Source: Ptiloglossa arizonensis
Taxonomy: Eukaryota; Arthropoda; Insecta; Hymenoptera; Colletidae
Length of the DNA: 64,000 bases
Direction of reading: 5' to 3'
Assembly: GCF_051014685.1 (NCBI RefSeq)
Contig: NW_027478721.1
Span: forward strand, 248,001 to 312,000
A program made the position numbers and the translations under genes. The notes below the pieces were generated by a model. That model did not search any database. It had not been told where the DNA came from and saw only the letters and a list, made by a program, of their open reading frames with translations. Of the stretch, positions 10,090 to 22,483 are shown in pieces (the stretch's first letter is position 1; every line of letters begins with the position of its first letter).

Positions 10090-11153
10090 GAGTTTCTACT
10101 TTCAGATGCAACAGGAATTTTTGGGTTAGGTCAATCCGTTCGCGAGATATGGGAGTTTGAAGCCAGGAAATGGTTAAAGAAGGCAAAAAATTTTTCGCAA
10201 TTCTGTTGCTCCAAACGCTTAACCAGAATGGCCTAGGGAAAAAATACACATACCGTTGTAATAGGGCGAGTTTCTACTTTCAGATGCAATAGGAATTTTT
10301 GGGTTAGGTCAATCCGTTCGCGAGATATGGGAGTTTGAAGGCAAGAAATGGTTGAGAAGGCAAAAAATTTTTCGCAATTCTGCTGCTCCAAACGCTTAAC
10401 CAGAATGGCCTAGGGAAAAAATACACATACAGTTGTAATCGGGCGTGTTTCTACTTTCAGAGGCAACAGGAATTTTTGAGTTAAGTCAATCCGTTCGCGA
10501 GATATGGGAGTTTGAAGCCAAGAAATGGTTGAGAAGGCAAAACATTTTTCGCAATTCTGCTGCTCCATACGCTTAACCAGAATGGCCTAGTGAAAAAATA
10601 CGCATATCGTTGTAATCGGGCGAGTTTCTACTTTCAGACTCAGCAGGAATTTTTGGGTTTGGTCAATCCGTTCGCGAGATATGGGACTTTGAAGCCAGGA
10701 AATGGTTAAAGAAGGCAAAAAATTTTTCGCAATTCTGTTGCTCCAAACGCTTAACCAGAATGGCCTAGGGAAAAAATACACATACCGTTGTAATAGGGCG
10801 AGTTTCTACTTTCAGATGCAATAGGAATTTTTGGGTTAGGTCAATCCGTTCGCGAGATATGGGAGTTTGAAGGCAAGAAATGGTTGAGAAGGCAAAAAAT
10901 TTTTCGCAATTCTGCTGCTCCAAACGCTTAACCAGAATGGCCTAGGGAAAAAATACACATACAGTTGTAATCGGGCGTGTTTCTACTTTCAGAGGCAACA
11001 GGAATTTTTGAGTTAAGTCAATCCGTTCGCGAGATATGGGAGTTTGAAGCCAAGAAATGGTTGAGAAGGCAAAACATTTTTCGCAATTCTGCTGCTCCAT
11101 ACGCTTAACCAGAATGGCCTAGTGAAAAAATACGCATATCGTTGTAATCGGGC
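10090..11153. repeat. Broken 8-mer with 3-monomer tandem duplication
   Basis: Monomers are C (10090), T (10268), R (10445), S/C hybrid (10622), T (10800) and R (10977). A third 8-mer copy starts with C T but switches to R. A 532-bp, 3-monomer unit is then duplicated: both T monomers follow the private taatagggcgag change, and both R monomers carry gagttaagtc. Confidence 0.88.
10622..10799. repeat. Hybrid monomer S/C (crossover junction)
   Basis: The left part is type S (agactcagcagg, gggtttggtc, gggactttgaag). From the next bases it is type C (gccaggaaatggttaaag, then gttgctcc), giving a 178-bp monomer. The switch falls in the tgaagc segment that both parents share. This is the expected scar of in-register unequal exchange and marks the 532-bp duplication. 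Confidence 0.85.
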
Positions 11154-13985
11154 GAGTTTCTACTTTCAGACTCAGCAGGAATTTTTGGGTTTGGTCAATC
11201 CGTTCGCGAGATATGGGACTTTGAAGCTAAGAAATGGTTGAGAAGACAAAAAATTTTTCGCAATTCTGCTGCTCCAAACGCTTAACCAGAATGGGCTAGG
11301 GAAAAAATACACATACCGTTGTAATCGGGCGAGTTTCTACTTTCACACGCAACAGGAATTTTTGGGTTAGGTCAATCCGTTCGCGAGATATGGCAGATTG
11401 AAGCCAAGAAATGTTTGATAAGGCAAACAATTTTTCGCAATTCTGCTGCTCCAAACGCTTAACCAGAATGGCCTAGGGAAAAAATACACATGCCGTTGTA
11501 ATCGGGCGAGTTTCTACTTTCAGGTGCAATAGGAATTTTTGGGTTAGGTCAATCCGTCGCGAGATATGGGAGTTTGAAACCAAGAAATGGTTGAGAAGGC
11601 AAAAAATTTTTCGCACTTCTGCTGCTCCAAACGCTAACCAGAATGGGCTAGGGAAAAAATACGCATACCGTTGTAATCGGGCGAGTTTCTACTTTCAGAC
11701 TCAGCAGGAATTTTTGGGTTTGGTAAATCCGTTCGCGAGATATGGGACTTTGAAGCTAAGAAATGGTTGAGAAGACAACAAATTTTTCGCAATTCTGCTG
11801 CTCCAAACGCTTAACCAGAATGGGCTAGGGAAAAAATACACATACCGTTGTAATCGGGCGAGTTTTTACTTTCACACGCAACAGGAATTTTTGGGTTAGG
11901 TCAATCCGTTCGCGAGATATGGCAGATTGAAGCCAAGAAATGGTTGATAAGGCAAAAAATTTTTCGCAATTCTGCTGCTCCAAACGCTTAACCAGAATGG
12001 CCTAGGGAAAAAATACACATACCGTTGTAATCGGGCGAGTTTCTACTTTCAGATGCAACAGGAATTTTTGGGTTAGGTCAATCCGTTCGCGAGATATGGG
12101 AGTTTGAAGCCAGGAAATGGTTAAAGAAGGCAAAAAATTTTTCGCAATTCTGTTGCTCCAAACGCTTAACCAGAATGGCCTAGGGAAAAAATACACATAC
12201 CGTTGTAATCGGGCGAGTTTCTACTTTCAGATGCAATAGGAATTTTTGGGTTAGGTCAATCCGTTCGCGAGATATGGGAGTTTGAAGGCAAGAAATGGTT
12301 GAGAAGGCAAAAAATTTTTCGCAATTCTGCTGCCCCAAACGCTTAACCAGAATGGCCTAAGGAAAAAATACACATACCGTTGTAATCGGGCGAGTTTCTA
12401 CTTTCAGACGCAACAGGAATTTTTGGGTTAGGTCAATCCGTTCGCGAGATATGGGAGTTTGAAGCCAAGAAATGGTTGAGATGGCAAAAAATTTTTCGCA
12501 ATTCTGCTGCTCCAAACGCTTAACCAGAATGACCTAGGGAAAAAATACACATACCGTTGTAATCGGGCGAGTTTCTACTTTCAGATGCAATAGGAATTTT
12601 TGGGTTATCTCAATCCGTTCGCGAGATATGGGAGTTTGAAGCCAAGAAACGGTTGAGAAGGCGAAACATTTTTCGCAATTCTGCTGCTCCAAACGCTTAA
12701 CCAGAATGGCCTAAGGAAAAAATACACATACCGTTGTAATCGGGCGAGTTTCTACTTTCAGACGCAACAGGAATTTTTGGGTTAGGTCAATCCGTTCGCG
12801 AGATATGGGAGTTTCAAGCCAAGAAATGGTTGAGAAGGCAAAAAATTTTTCGCAATTCTGCTGCTCCAAACGCTTAACCAGAATGACCTAGGGAAAAAAT
12901 ACACATACCGTTGTAATCGGGCGAGTTTCTACTTTCAGATGCAATTGGAATTTTTGGGTTATGTCAATCCGTTCGCGAGATATGGGAGTTTGAAGCGAAG
13001 AAATGGTTGAGAAGGCAAAACATTTTTCGCAATTCTGCTGCTCCATACGCTTAACCAGAATGGCCTAGTGAAAAAATACGCATATCGTTGTAATCGGGCG
13101 AGTTTCTACTTTCAGACTCAGCAGGAATTTTTGGGTTTGGTCAATCCGTTCGCGAGATATGGGACTTTGAAGCTAAGAAATGGTTGAGAAGACAAAAAAT
13201 TTTTCGCAATTCTGCTGCTCCAAACGCTTAACCAGAATGGGCTAGGGAAAAAATACACATACCGTTGTAATCGGGCGAGTTTCTACTTTCACACGCAACA
13301 GGAATTTTTGGGTTAGGTCAATCCGTTCGCGAGATATGGCAGATTGAAGCCAAGAAATGTTTGATAAGGCAAACAATTTTTCGCAATTCTGCTGCCCCAA
13401 ACGCTTAACCAGAATGGCCTAGGGAAAAAATACACATACCGTTGTAATCGGGCGAGTTTCTACTTTCAGATGCAATAGGAATTTTTGGGTTAGGTCAATC
13501 CGTTCGCGAGATATGGGAGTGTGAAGGCAAGAAATGTTTGAGAAGGCAAAAAATTTTTCGCAATTCTGTTGCTCCAAACGCTTAACCAGAATGGCCTAGG
13601 GAAAAAATACACATACCGTTGTAATCGGGCGAGTTTCTACTTTCAGATGCAACAGGAATTTTTGGGTTAGGTCAATCCATTCGCGAGATATGGGAGTTTG
13701 AAGCCAGGAAATGGTTAAAGAAGGCAAAAAATTTTTCGCAATTCTGTTGCTCCAAACGCTTAACCAGAATGGCCTAGGGAAAAAATACACATACCGTTGT
13801 AATCGGGCGAGTTTTTACTTTCACACGCAACAGGAATTCTTGGGTTAGGTCAATCCGTTCGCGAGATATGGCAGATTGAAGCCAAGAAATGGTTGATAAG
13901 GCAAAAAATTTTTCGCAATTCTGCTGCTCCAAACGCTTAACCAGAATGGCCTAGGGAAAAAATACACATACAGTTGTAATCGGGC
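11154..13985. repeat. Composite block carrying the S H G S H C T module
   Basis: Sixteen monomers: S H G S H C T, then D T' D T' S H, then T C H. The first seven reproduce the module that later forms most of the 11-mer HOR. D T' is present twice (12392-12745 and 12746-13099). The second copy has private cagatgcaattgg. The G at 11508 is 175 bp because it lacks bases in both ccgtcgcg and gctaacc. Confidence 0.8.
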
Positions 13986-14339
13986 GAGATTCTACTTTCA
14001 CACGCAACAGGAATTTTTGGGTTAGGTCAATCCGTACGCGAGATATGGGAGTTTGAAGCCAAGAAATGGTTGAGAAGGCAAAAAATTTTTCGCAATTCTG
14101 CTGCTCCAAACGCTTAACCAGAATGGCCTAGGGAAAAAATACACATACCGTTGTAATCGGGCGAGTTTCTACTTTGAGATTCAACAGGAATTTTTGGGTT
14201 AGTTCAATCTGTTCGCGAGATATGGGAGATTGAAACTAAGAAATGGTTGAGAAGACAACAAATTTTTCGCAGTTCTGCTGCTCCAAACGCTTAACCAGAA
14301 TGGCCTAGGGAAAAAATACACATACAGTTGTAATCGGGC
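13986..14339. repeat. Two-monomer bridge (H-like, B)
   Basis: The H-like monomer starts with the R-type gagattctac but continues as H (cacacgcaac) and has ccgtacgcg. The B monomer has tttgagattcaac and ttgaaactaag. They connect the composite block to the 7-mer starting at 14340. Confidence 0.75.
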
Positions 14340-15578
14340 GAGATTCTACTTTCGGAGGCAACAGGAATTTTTGAGTTAGGTCAATCCGTTCGCGAGATAT
14401 GGGAGTTTGAAGCCAAGAAATGGTTAAAGAAGGCAAAACATTTTTCGCAATTCTGCTGCTCCAAACGCTTAACCAGGATGGCCTAGTGAAGAAATACGCA
14501 TTCCGTTGTAATCGGGCGAGTTTCTACTTTCAGACGCAGCAGGAATTTTTGGGTTTGGTCAATCCGTTCGCGAGATATGGGACTTTGAAGCTGAGAAATG
14601 GTTCAGAAGACAACAAATTTTTCGCAATTCTGCTGCTCCAAACGCTTAACCAGAATGGGCTAGGGAAAAAATACACATACCGTTGTAATCGGGCGAGTTT
14701 CTACTTTCACACGCAACAGGAATTTTTGGGTTAGTTCAATCCGTTCGCAAGATATGGGAGTTTGAAGCCAAGAAATGGTTGAGAAGGCAAAAAATTTTTC
14801 GCAATTCTGCTGCTCCAAACGCTTAACCAGAATGGCCTAGGGAAAAAATACACATACCGTTGTAATCGGGCGAGTTTCTACTTTGAGATTCAACAGGAAT
14901 TTTTGGGTTAGTTCAATCTGTTCGCGAGATATGGGAGATTGAAGCTAAGAAATGGTTGAGAAGACAACAAATTTTTCGCAGTTCTGCTGCTCCAAACGCT
15001 TAACCAGAATGGCCTAGGGAAAAAATACACATACCGTTGTAATCGGACGAGTTTCTACTTTCAGGTGCAATAGGAAATTTTGGGTTAGGTCAATCCGTCG
15101 CGAGATATGGGAGTTTGAAGACAAGAAATGGCTGAGAAGGCGAAAAATTTTTCGCACTTCTGCTGCTCCAAACGCTTAACCAGAATGTCCTAGTGAAAAA
15201 ATACGCATACCGTTGTAATCGGGCGAGTTTCTACTTTCAGACTCAGCAGGAATTTTTGGGTTGGGTCAATCCGTTCGCGAGATATGGGACTTTGAAGCTA
15301 AGAAATGGTTGAGAAGACAACAAATTTTTCGCAATTCTGCTGCTCCAAACGCTTAACCAGAATGTGCTAGGGAAAAAATACACATACCGTTGTAATCGGG
15401 CGAGTTTTTACTTTCACACGCAACAGGAATTCTTGGGTTAGGTCAATCCGTTCGCGAGATATGGCAGATTGAAGCCAAGAAATGGTTGATAAGGCAAAAA
15501 ATTTTTCGCAATTCTGCTGCTCCAAACGCTTAACCAGAATGGCCTAGGGAAAAAATACACATACAGTTGTAATCGGGC
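14340..15578. repeat. 7-mer HOR, copy 1 (1239 bp)
   Basis: Order is R E H B G' S H. R carries a private cggaggcaac change, shared with the R at 15579. E has the cgcattccg kind of motif. The spacing to the next R is exactly seven monomers. Confidence 0.85.
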
Positions 15579-16287
15579 GAGATTCTACTTTCGGAGGCAA
15601 CAGGAATTTTTGAGTTAGGTCAATCCGTTCGCGAGATATGGGAGTTTGAAGCCAAGAAATGGTTAAAGAAGGCAAAACATTTTTCGCAATTCTGCTGCTC
15701 CAAACGCTTAACCAGAATGGCCTAGTGAAGAAATACGCATTCCGTTGTAATCGGGCGAGTTTCTACTTTCAGACGCAGCAGGAATTTTTGGGTTTGGTCA
15801 ATCCGTTCGCGAGATATGGGACTTTGAAGCTGAGAAATGGTTCAGAAGACAACAAATTTTTCGCAATTCTGCTGCTCCAAACGCTTAACCAGAATGGGCT
15901 AGGGAAAAAATACACATACCGTTGTAATCGGGCGAGTTTCTACTTTCACACGCAACAGGAATTTTTGGGTTAGTTCAATCCGTTCGCAAGATATGGGAGT
16001 TTGAAGCCAAGAAATGGTTGAGAAGGCAAAAAATTTTTCGCAATTCTGCTGCTCCAAACGCTTAACCAGAATGGCCTAGGGAAAAAATACACATACCGTT
16101 GTAATCGGGCGAGTTTCTACTTTGAGATGCAACAGGAATTTTTGGGTTAGTTCAATCTGTTCGCGAGATATGGGAGTTTGAAGCTAAGAAATGGTTGAGA
16201 AGACAACAAATTTTTCGCAGTTCTGCTGATCCAAACCATTAACCAGAATGGCCTAGGGAAAAAATACACATACCGCTGTAGTCGAGC
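15579..16287. repeat. 7-mer HOR, partial copy 2
   Basis: Four monomers R E H B match the start of copy 1, including the cggaggcaac variant. After B the array switches to X at 16288. B here is the gagatgcaac kind rather than the gagattcaac of copy 1. Confidence 0.82.
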
Positions 16288-16996
16288 GAGTTTCTACTTT
16301 CGGATGCAATAGGAATTTTTGGGTTAGGTCAATCCGTTCGCGAGATATGGCGGTTTGAAGCCAAGAAATGGTTGAGAAGGGAAAAAATTTTTCGCAATTC
16401 TGCTGCTGCAAACGCTTAACCAGAATGGCCTAAGGAAAAAATGCACATACCGTTGTAATCGGGCGAGTTTCTACTTTCAGACGCAACAGGAATTTTTGGG
16501 TTAGGTCAATCCGTTCGCGAGATATGGGTGTTTGAAGCCAAGAAATGGTTGAGAAGGCAAAAAATTTTTCGCAATTCTGCTGCTCCAAACGCTTAACCAG
16601 AATGACCTAGGGAAAAAATACACATACCGTTGTAATCGGGCGAGTTTCTACTTTCAGATGCAATAGGAATTTTTGGGTTATGTCAATCCGTTCGCGAGAT
16701 ATGGCAGATTGAAGCCAAGAAATGGTTGAGGAGGCAAAAAATTTTTCGCACTTCTGCTGCTCCAAACGCTTAACCAGAATGGCCTAGGGAAGAAATACGC
16801 ATATCGTTGTAATCGGGCGAGTTTCTACTTTCAGACGCAGAAGGAATTTTTTGGGTTTGGTCAATCCGTTCGCGAGATATGGGACTTTGAAGCTGAGAAA
16901 TGGTTCAGAAGACAACAAATTTTTCGCAATTCTGCTGCTCCAAACGCTTAACCAGAATGGGCTAGGGAAAAAATACACATACCGTTGTAATCGGGC
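16288..16996. repeat. X D T' E bridge, 4 monomers
   Basis: X (16288) carries cggatgcaatagg. D has gggtgtttgaag. T' has gcagattgaag and gaggaggc, as at 6195. E (16819) has one extra T in its T-run (gaattttttggg) and is 178 bp. The shared hybrid T' suggests common descent with 5664-7255. Confidence 0.78.
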
Positions 16997-18058
16997 GAGT
17001 TTCTACTTTCACACGCAACAGGAATTTTTGGGTTAGGTCAATCCGTTCGCGAGATATGGCAGATTGAAGCCAAGAAATGGTTGATAAGGCAAAAAATTTT
17101 CCGCAATTCTGCTGCTCCAAACGCTTAACCAGAATGGCCTAGGGAAAAAATACAAATACCGTTGTAATCGGGCGAGTTTCTACTTTCAGATGCAACAGGA
17201 ATTTTCGGGTTAGGTCAATCCGTTCGCGAGATATGGGAGTTTGAAGCCAGGAAATGGTTAAAGAAGGCAAAAAATTTTTCGCAATTCTGTTGCTCCAAAC
17301 GCTTAACCAGAATGGCCAAGGGAAAAAATACACACACCGTTGTAATCGGGCGAGTTTCTACTTTCAGGTGCAATAGGAATATTTGGGTTAGGTCAATCCG
17401 TCGCGAGATATGGGAGTTTGAAACCAAGAAATGGTTGAGAAGGCAAAAAATTTTTCGCAATTCTGTTGCTCCAAACGCTTAACCAGAATGGCCTAGGGAA
17501 AAAATACACACACCGTTGTAATCGGGCGAGTTTCTACTTTCAGATGCAACAGGAATTTTTGGGTTAGGTCAATCCGTTCGCGAGATATGGTAGCTTGAAG
17601 CTAAGAAATGGTTGAGAAGACAACAAATTTTTCGCAATTCTGCTGCTCCAAACGCTTAACCAGAATGTGCTAGGGAAAAAATACGCATACCGTTGTAATC
17701 GGGAGAGTTTCTACTTTCAGACTCAGCAGGAATTTTTGGGTTAGGTCAATCCGTTCGCGAGATATGGCAGATTGAAGCCAAGAAATGGTTGAGAAGGGAA
17801 AAAATTTTTCGCAATTCTGCTGCTGCAAACGCTTAACCAGAATGGCCTAAGGAAAAAATGCACATACCGTTGTAATCGGGCGAGTTTCTACTTTCAGACG
17901 CAACAGGAATTTTTGGGTTAGGTCAATCCGTTCGCGAGATATGGGTGTTTGAAGCCAAGAAATGGTTGAGAAGGCAAAAAATTTTTCGCAATTCTGCTGC
18001 TCCAAACGCTTAACCAGAATGGGCTAGGGAAAAAATACACATACCGTTGTAATCGGGC
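16997..18058. repeat. 6-mer HOR, copy 1 (1062 bp)
   Basis: Order is H C G C' S* D, starting at 16997, 17174, 17352, 17528, 17705 and 17882. Private markers are ttttccgcaattc in H, acaaataccg after H, ttttcgggttagg in C and ggccaaggg at the end of C. All recur exactly 1062 bp later. Confidence 0.88.
17705..17881. repeat. Hybrid monomer S/X
   Basis: The left part is S-like (gagagtttctac, agactcagcagg), but the middle has gggttaggtc and gcagattgaag. The right part has gagaagggaaaaaa and gctgctgcaaac, as in X at 16288. It ends in cctaagg and leads into D, as X does. It probably marks the exchange that created the 6-mer. Confidence 0.78.
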
Positions 18059-19829
18059 GAGTTTCTACTTTCACACGCAACAGGAATTTTTGGGTTAGGT
18101 CAATCCGTTCGCGAGATATGGCAGATTGAAGCCAAGAAATGGTTGATAAGGCAAAAAATTTTCCGCAATTCTGCTGCTCCAAACGCTTAACCAGAATGGC
18201 CTAGGGAAAAAATACAAATACCGTTGTAATCGGGCGAGTTTCTACTTTCAGATGCAACAGGAATTTTCGGGTTAGGTCAATCCGTTCGCGAGATATGGGA
18301 GTTTGAAGCCAGGAAATGGTTAAAGAAGGCAAAAAATTTTTCGCAATTCTGTTGCTCCAAACGCTTAACCAGAATGGCCAAGGGAAAAAATACACACACC
18401 GTTGTAATCGGGCGAGTTTCTACTTTCAGGTGCAATAGGAATATTTGGGTTAGGTCAATCCGTCGCGAGATATGGGAGTTTGAAACCAAGAAATGGTTGA
18501 GAAGGCAAAAAATTTTTCGCAATTCTGTTGCTCCAAACGCTTAACCAGAATGGCCTAGGGAAAAAATACACACACCGTTGTAATCGGGCGAGTTTCTACT
18601 TTCAGATGCAACAGGAATTTTTGGGTTAGGTCAATCCGTTCGCGAGATATGGTAGCTTGAAGCTAAGAAATGGTTGAGAAGACAACAAATTTTTCGCAAT
18701 TCTGCTGCTCCAAACGCTTAACCAGAATGTGCTAGGGAAAAAATACGCATACCGTTGTAATCGGGAGAGTTTCTACTTTCAGACTCAGCAGGAATTTTTG
18801 GGTTTGGTCAATCCGTTCGCGAGATATGGGACTTTGAAGCTAAGAAATGGTTGAGAAGACAACAAATTTTTCCCAATTCTGCTGCTGCAAACGCTTAACC
18901 AGAATGGGCTAGGGAAAAAATACACATACCGTTGTAATCGGGCGAGTTTCTACTTTCACACGCAACAGGAATTTTTGGGTTAGGTCAATCCGTTCGCGAG
19001 ATATGGCAGATTGAAGCCAAGAAATGGTTGATGAGGCAAAAAATTTTTCGCAATTCTGCTGCTCCAAACGCTTAACCAGAATGGCCTAGGGAAAAAATAC
19101 ACATACCGTTGTAATCGGGAGAGTTTCTACTTTCAGACTCAGCAGGAATTTTTGGGTTTGGTCAATCCGTTCGCGAGATATGGGACTTTGAAGCTAAGAA
19201 ATGGTTGAGAAGACAACAAATTTTTCCCAATTCTGCTGCTGCAATCGCTTAACCAGAATGGGCTAGGGAAAAAATACACATACCGTTGTAATCGGGCGAG
19301 TTTCTACTTTCACACGCAACAGGAATTTTTGGGTTAGGTCAATCCGTTCGCGAGATATGGCAGATTGAAGCCAAGAAATGGTTGATGAGGCAAAAAATTT
19401 TTCGCAATTCTGCTGCTCCAAACGCTTAACCAGAATGGCCTAGGGAAAAAATACACATACCGTTGTAATCGGGCGAGTTTCTACTTTCAGATGCAACAGG
19501 AATTTTTGGGTTAGGTCAATCCGTTCGCGAGATATGGGAGTTTGAAGCCAGGAAATGGTTAAAGAAGGCAAAAAATTTTTCGCAATTCTGTTGCTCCAAA
19601 CGCTTAACCAGAATGGCCTAGGGAAAAAATACACATACCGTTGTAATAGGGCGAGTTTCTACTTTCAGATGCAATAGGAATTTTTGGGTTAGGTCAATCC
19701 GTTCGCGAGATATGGGAGTTTGAAGGCAAGAAATGGTTGAGAAGGCAAAAAATTTTTCGCAATTCTGCTGCTCCAAACGCTTAACCAGAATGGCCTAGGG
19801 AAAAAATACACATACAGTTGTAATCGGGC
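18059..19829. repeat. 6-mer copy 2 merging into 8-mer order
   Basis: Ten monomers: H C G C' S H S H C T. H C G C' repeat the private markers of 16997-18058. From S onward the order and variants (ttttcccaattc, gctgctgcaa) match the 8-mer at 7256-10089. The C and T at 19475 and 19653 match 10090 and 10268, including taatagggcgag. One T is missing between C and G compared with the 8-mer. Confidence 0.85.
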
Positions 19830-20714
19830 GTGTCTCTACTTTCAGAGGCAACAGGAATTTTTGAGTTAGGTCAATCCGTTCGCGAGATATGGGAGTTTGA
19901 AGCCAAGAAATGGTTAAAGAAGGCAAAAAATTTCTCGCAATTCTGCTGCTCCAAACGCTTAACCAGAATGGCCTAGGGAAGAAATACGCATATCGTTGTA
20001 ATCGGGCGAGTTTCTACTTTCAGACGCAGAAGGAATTTTTGGGTTTGGTCAATCCGTTCGCGAGATATGGGACTTTGAAGCTGAGAAATTGTTCAGAAGA
20101 CAACAAATTTTTCGCAATTCTGCTGCTCCAAACGCTTAACCACGATGGGCTAGGGAAAAAATACACATACCGTTGTAATCGGGCGAGTTTCTACTTTCAC
20201 ACGCAACAGGAATTTTTGGGTTAGTTCAATCCGTTCGCAAGATATGGGAGTTTGAAGCCAAGAAATGGTTGAGAAGGCAAAAAATTTTTCGCACTTCTGC
20301 TGCTCCAAACGCTTAACCAGAATGGCCTAGGGAAAAAATACACATACCGTTGTAATCGGACGAGTTTCTACTTTCAGGTGCAATAGGAAATTTTGGATTA
20401 GGTCAATCCGTCGCGAGATATGGGAGTTTGAAGCCAAGAAATGGTTGAGAAGGCGAAAAATTTTTCGCACTTCTGCTGCTCCAAACGCTTAACCAGAATG
20501 TCCTAGTGAAAAAATACATATACCGTTGTAATCGGGCGAGTTTCTACTTTCACACGCAACAGGAATTTTTGGGTTAGGTGAATCCGTTCGCGAGATATGG
20601 GAGTTTGAAACCAAGAAATGGTTGAGAAGGCATACAATTTTTCGCAATTCTGCTGATCCAAACGCTTAACCAGAATGGCCTAGGGAAAAAATACACATAC
20701 CGCTGTAGTCGAGC
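19830..20714. repeat. R E H G' H bridge, 5 monomers
   Basis: Order matches the 10-mer family with B missing. R follows cgggcgtgt and has ctctac; E ends with cacgatggg; G' has ggattaggtc. It leads into X at 20715 and so links the 10-mer family to the 11-mer. Confidence 0.8.
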
Positions 20715-22483
20715 GAGTTTCTACTTTCAGATGCATTAGGAATTTTTGGGTTAGGTCAATCCGTTCGCGAGATATGGCGGTTTGAAGCCAAGAAATTGTT
20801 GAGAAGGGAAAAAATTGTTCGCAATTCTGCTGCTCCAAAAGCTTAACCAGAATGGCCTAAGGAAAAAATACACATACCGTTGTAATCGGGCGAGTTTCTA
20901 CTTTCAGACGCAACAGGAATTTTTGGGTTAGGTCAATCCGTTCGCGAGATATGGGAGTTTGAAGCCAAGAAATGGTTGAGAAGGCAAAAAATTTTTCGCA
21001 ATTCTGCTGCTCCAAACGCTTAACCAGAATGACCTAGGGAAAAAATACACATACCGTTGTAATCGGGCGAGTTTCTACTTTCAGATGCAATAGGAATTTT
21101 TGGGTTATGTCAATCGGTTCGCGAGATATGGGAGTTTGAAGCCAAGAAATGGTTGAGAAGGCAAAACATTTTTCGCAATTCTGCTGCTCCATACGCTTAA
21201 CCAGAATGGCCTAGTGAAAAAATACGCATATCGTTGTAATCGGGCGAGTTTCTACTTTCAGACTCAGCAGGAATTTTTGGGTTTGGTCAATCCGTTCGCG
21301 AGATATGGGACTTTGAAGCTAAGAAATGGTTGAGAAGACAAAAAATTTTTCGCAATTCTGCTGCTCCAAACGCTTAACCAGAATGGGCTAGGGAAAAAAT
21401 ACACATACCGTTGTAATCGGGCGAGTTTCTACTTTCACACGCAACAGGAATTTTTGGGTTAGGTCAATCCGTTCGCGAGATATGGCAGATTGAAGCCAAG
21501 AAATGTTTGATAAGGCAAACAATTTTTCGCAATTCTGCTGCTCCAAACGCTTAACCAGAATGGCCTAGGGAAAAAATACACATACTGTTGTAATCGGGCG
21601 AGTTTCTACTTTCAGGTGCAATAGGAATTTTTGGGTTAGGTCAATCCGTCGCGAGATATGGGAGTTTGAAACCAAGAAATGGTTGAGAAGGCAAAAAATT
21701 TTTCGCACTTCTGCTGCTCCAAACGCTAACCAGAATGGGCTAGGGAAAAAATACGCATACCGTTGTAATCGGGCGAGTTTCTACTTTCAGACTCAGCAGG
21801 AATTTTTGGGTTTGGTCAATCCGTTCGCGAGATATGGGACTTTGAAGCTAAGAAATGGTTGAGAAGACAACAAATTTTTCGCAATTCTGCTGCTCCAAAC
21901 GCTTAACCAGAATGGGCTAGGGAAAAAATACACATACCGTTGTAATCGGGCGAGTTTTTACTTTCACACGCAACAGGAATTTTTGGGTTAGGTCAATCCG
22001 TTCGCGAGATATGGCAGATTGAAGCCAAGAAATGGTTGATAAGGCAAAAAATTTTTCGCAATTCTGCTGCTCCAAACGCTTAACCAGAATGGCCTAGGGA
22101 AAAAATACACATACCGTTGTAATCGGGCGAGATTCTACTTTCAGATGCAACAGGAATTTTTGGGTTAGGTCAATCCGTTCGCGAGATATGGGAGTTTGAA
22201 GCCAGGAAATGGTTAAAGAAGGCAAAAAATTTTTCGCAATTCTGTTGCTCCAAACGCTTAACCAGAATGGCCTAGGGAAAAAATACACATACCGTTGTAA
22301 TCGGGCGAGTTTCTACTTTCAGATGCAATAGGAATTTTTGGGTTAGGTCAATCCGTTCGCGAGATATGGGAGTTTGAAGGCAAGAAATGGTTGAGAAGGC
22401 AAAAAATTTTTCGCAATTCTGCTGCTCCAAACGCTTAACCAGAATGGCCTAGGGAAAAAATACACATACAGTTGTAATCGGGC
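20715..22483. repeat. 11-mer HOR, copy 0 (R missing), 1769 bp
   Basis: Ten of the eleven monomers, in the order X D T' S H G S H C T. T' carries caatcggttcgcg, shared with all later copies. X has gcattagg and ttgttcgcaattc with ccaaaagctt. The length equals the full 1947-bp unit minus the 178-bp R monomer. Confidence 0.88.
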
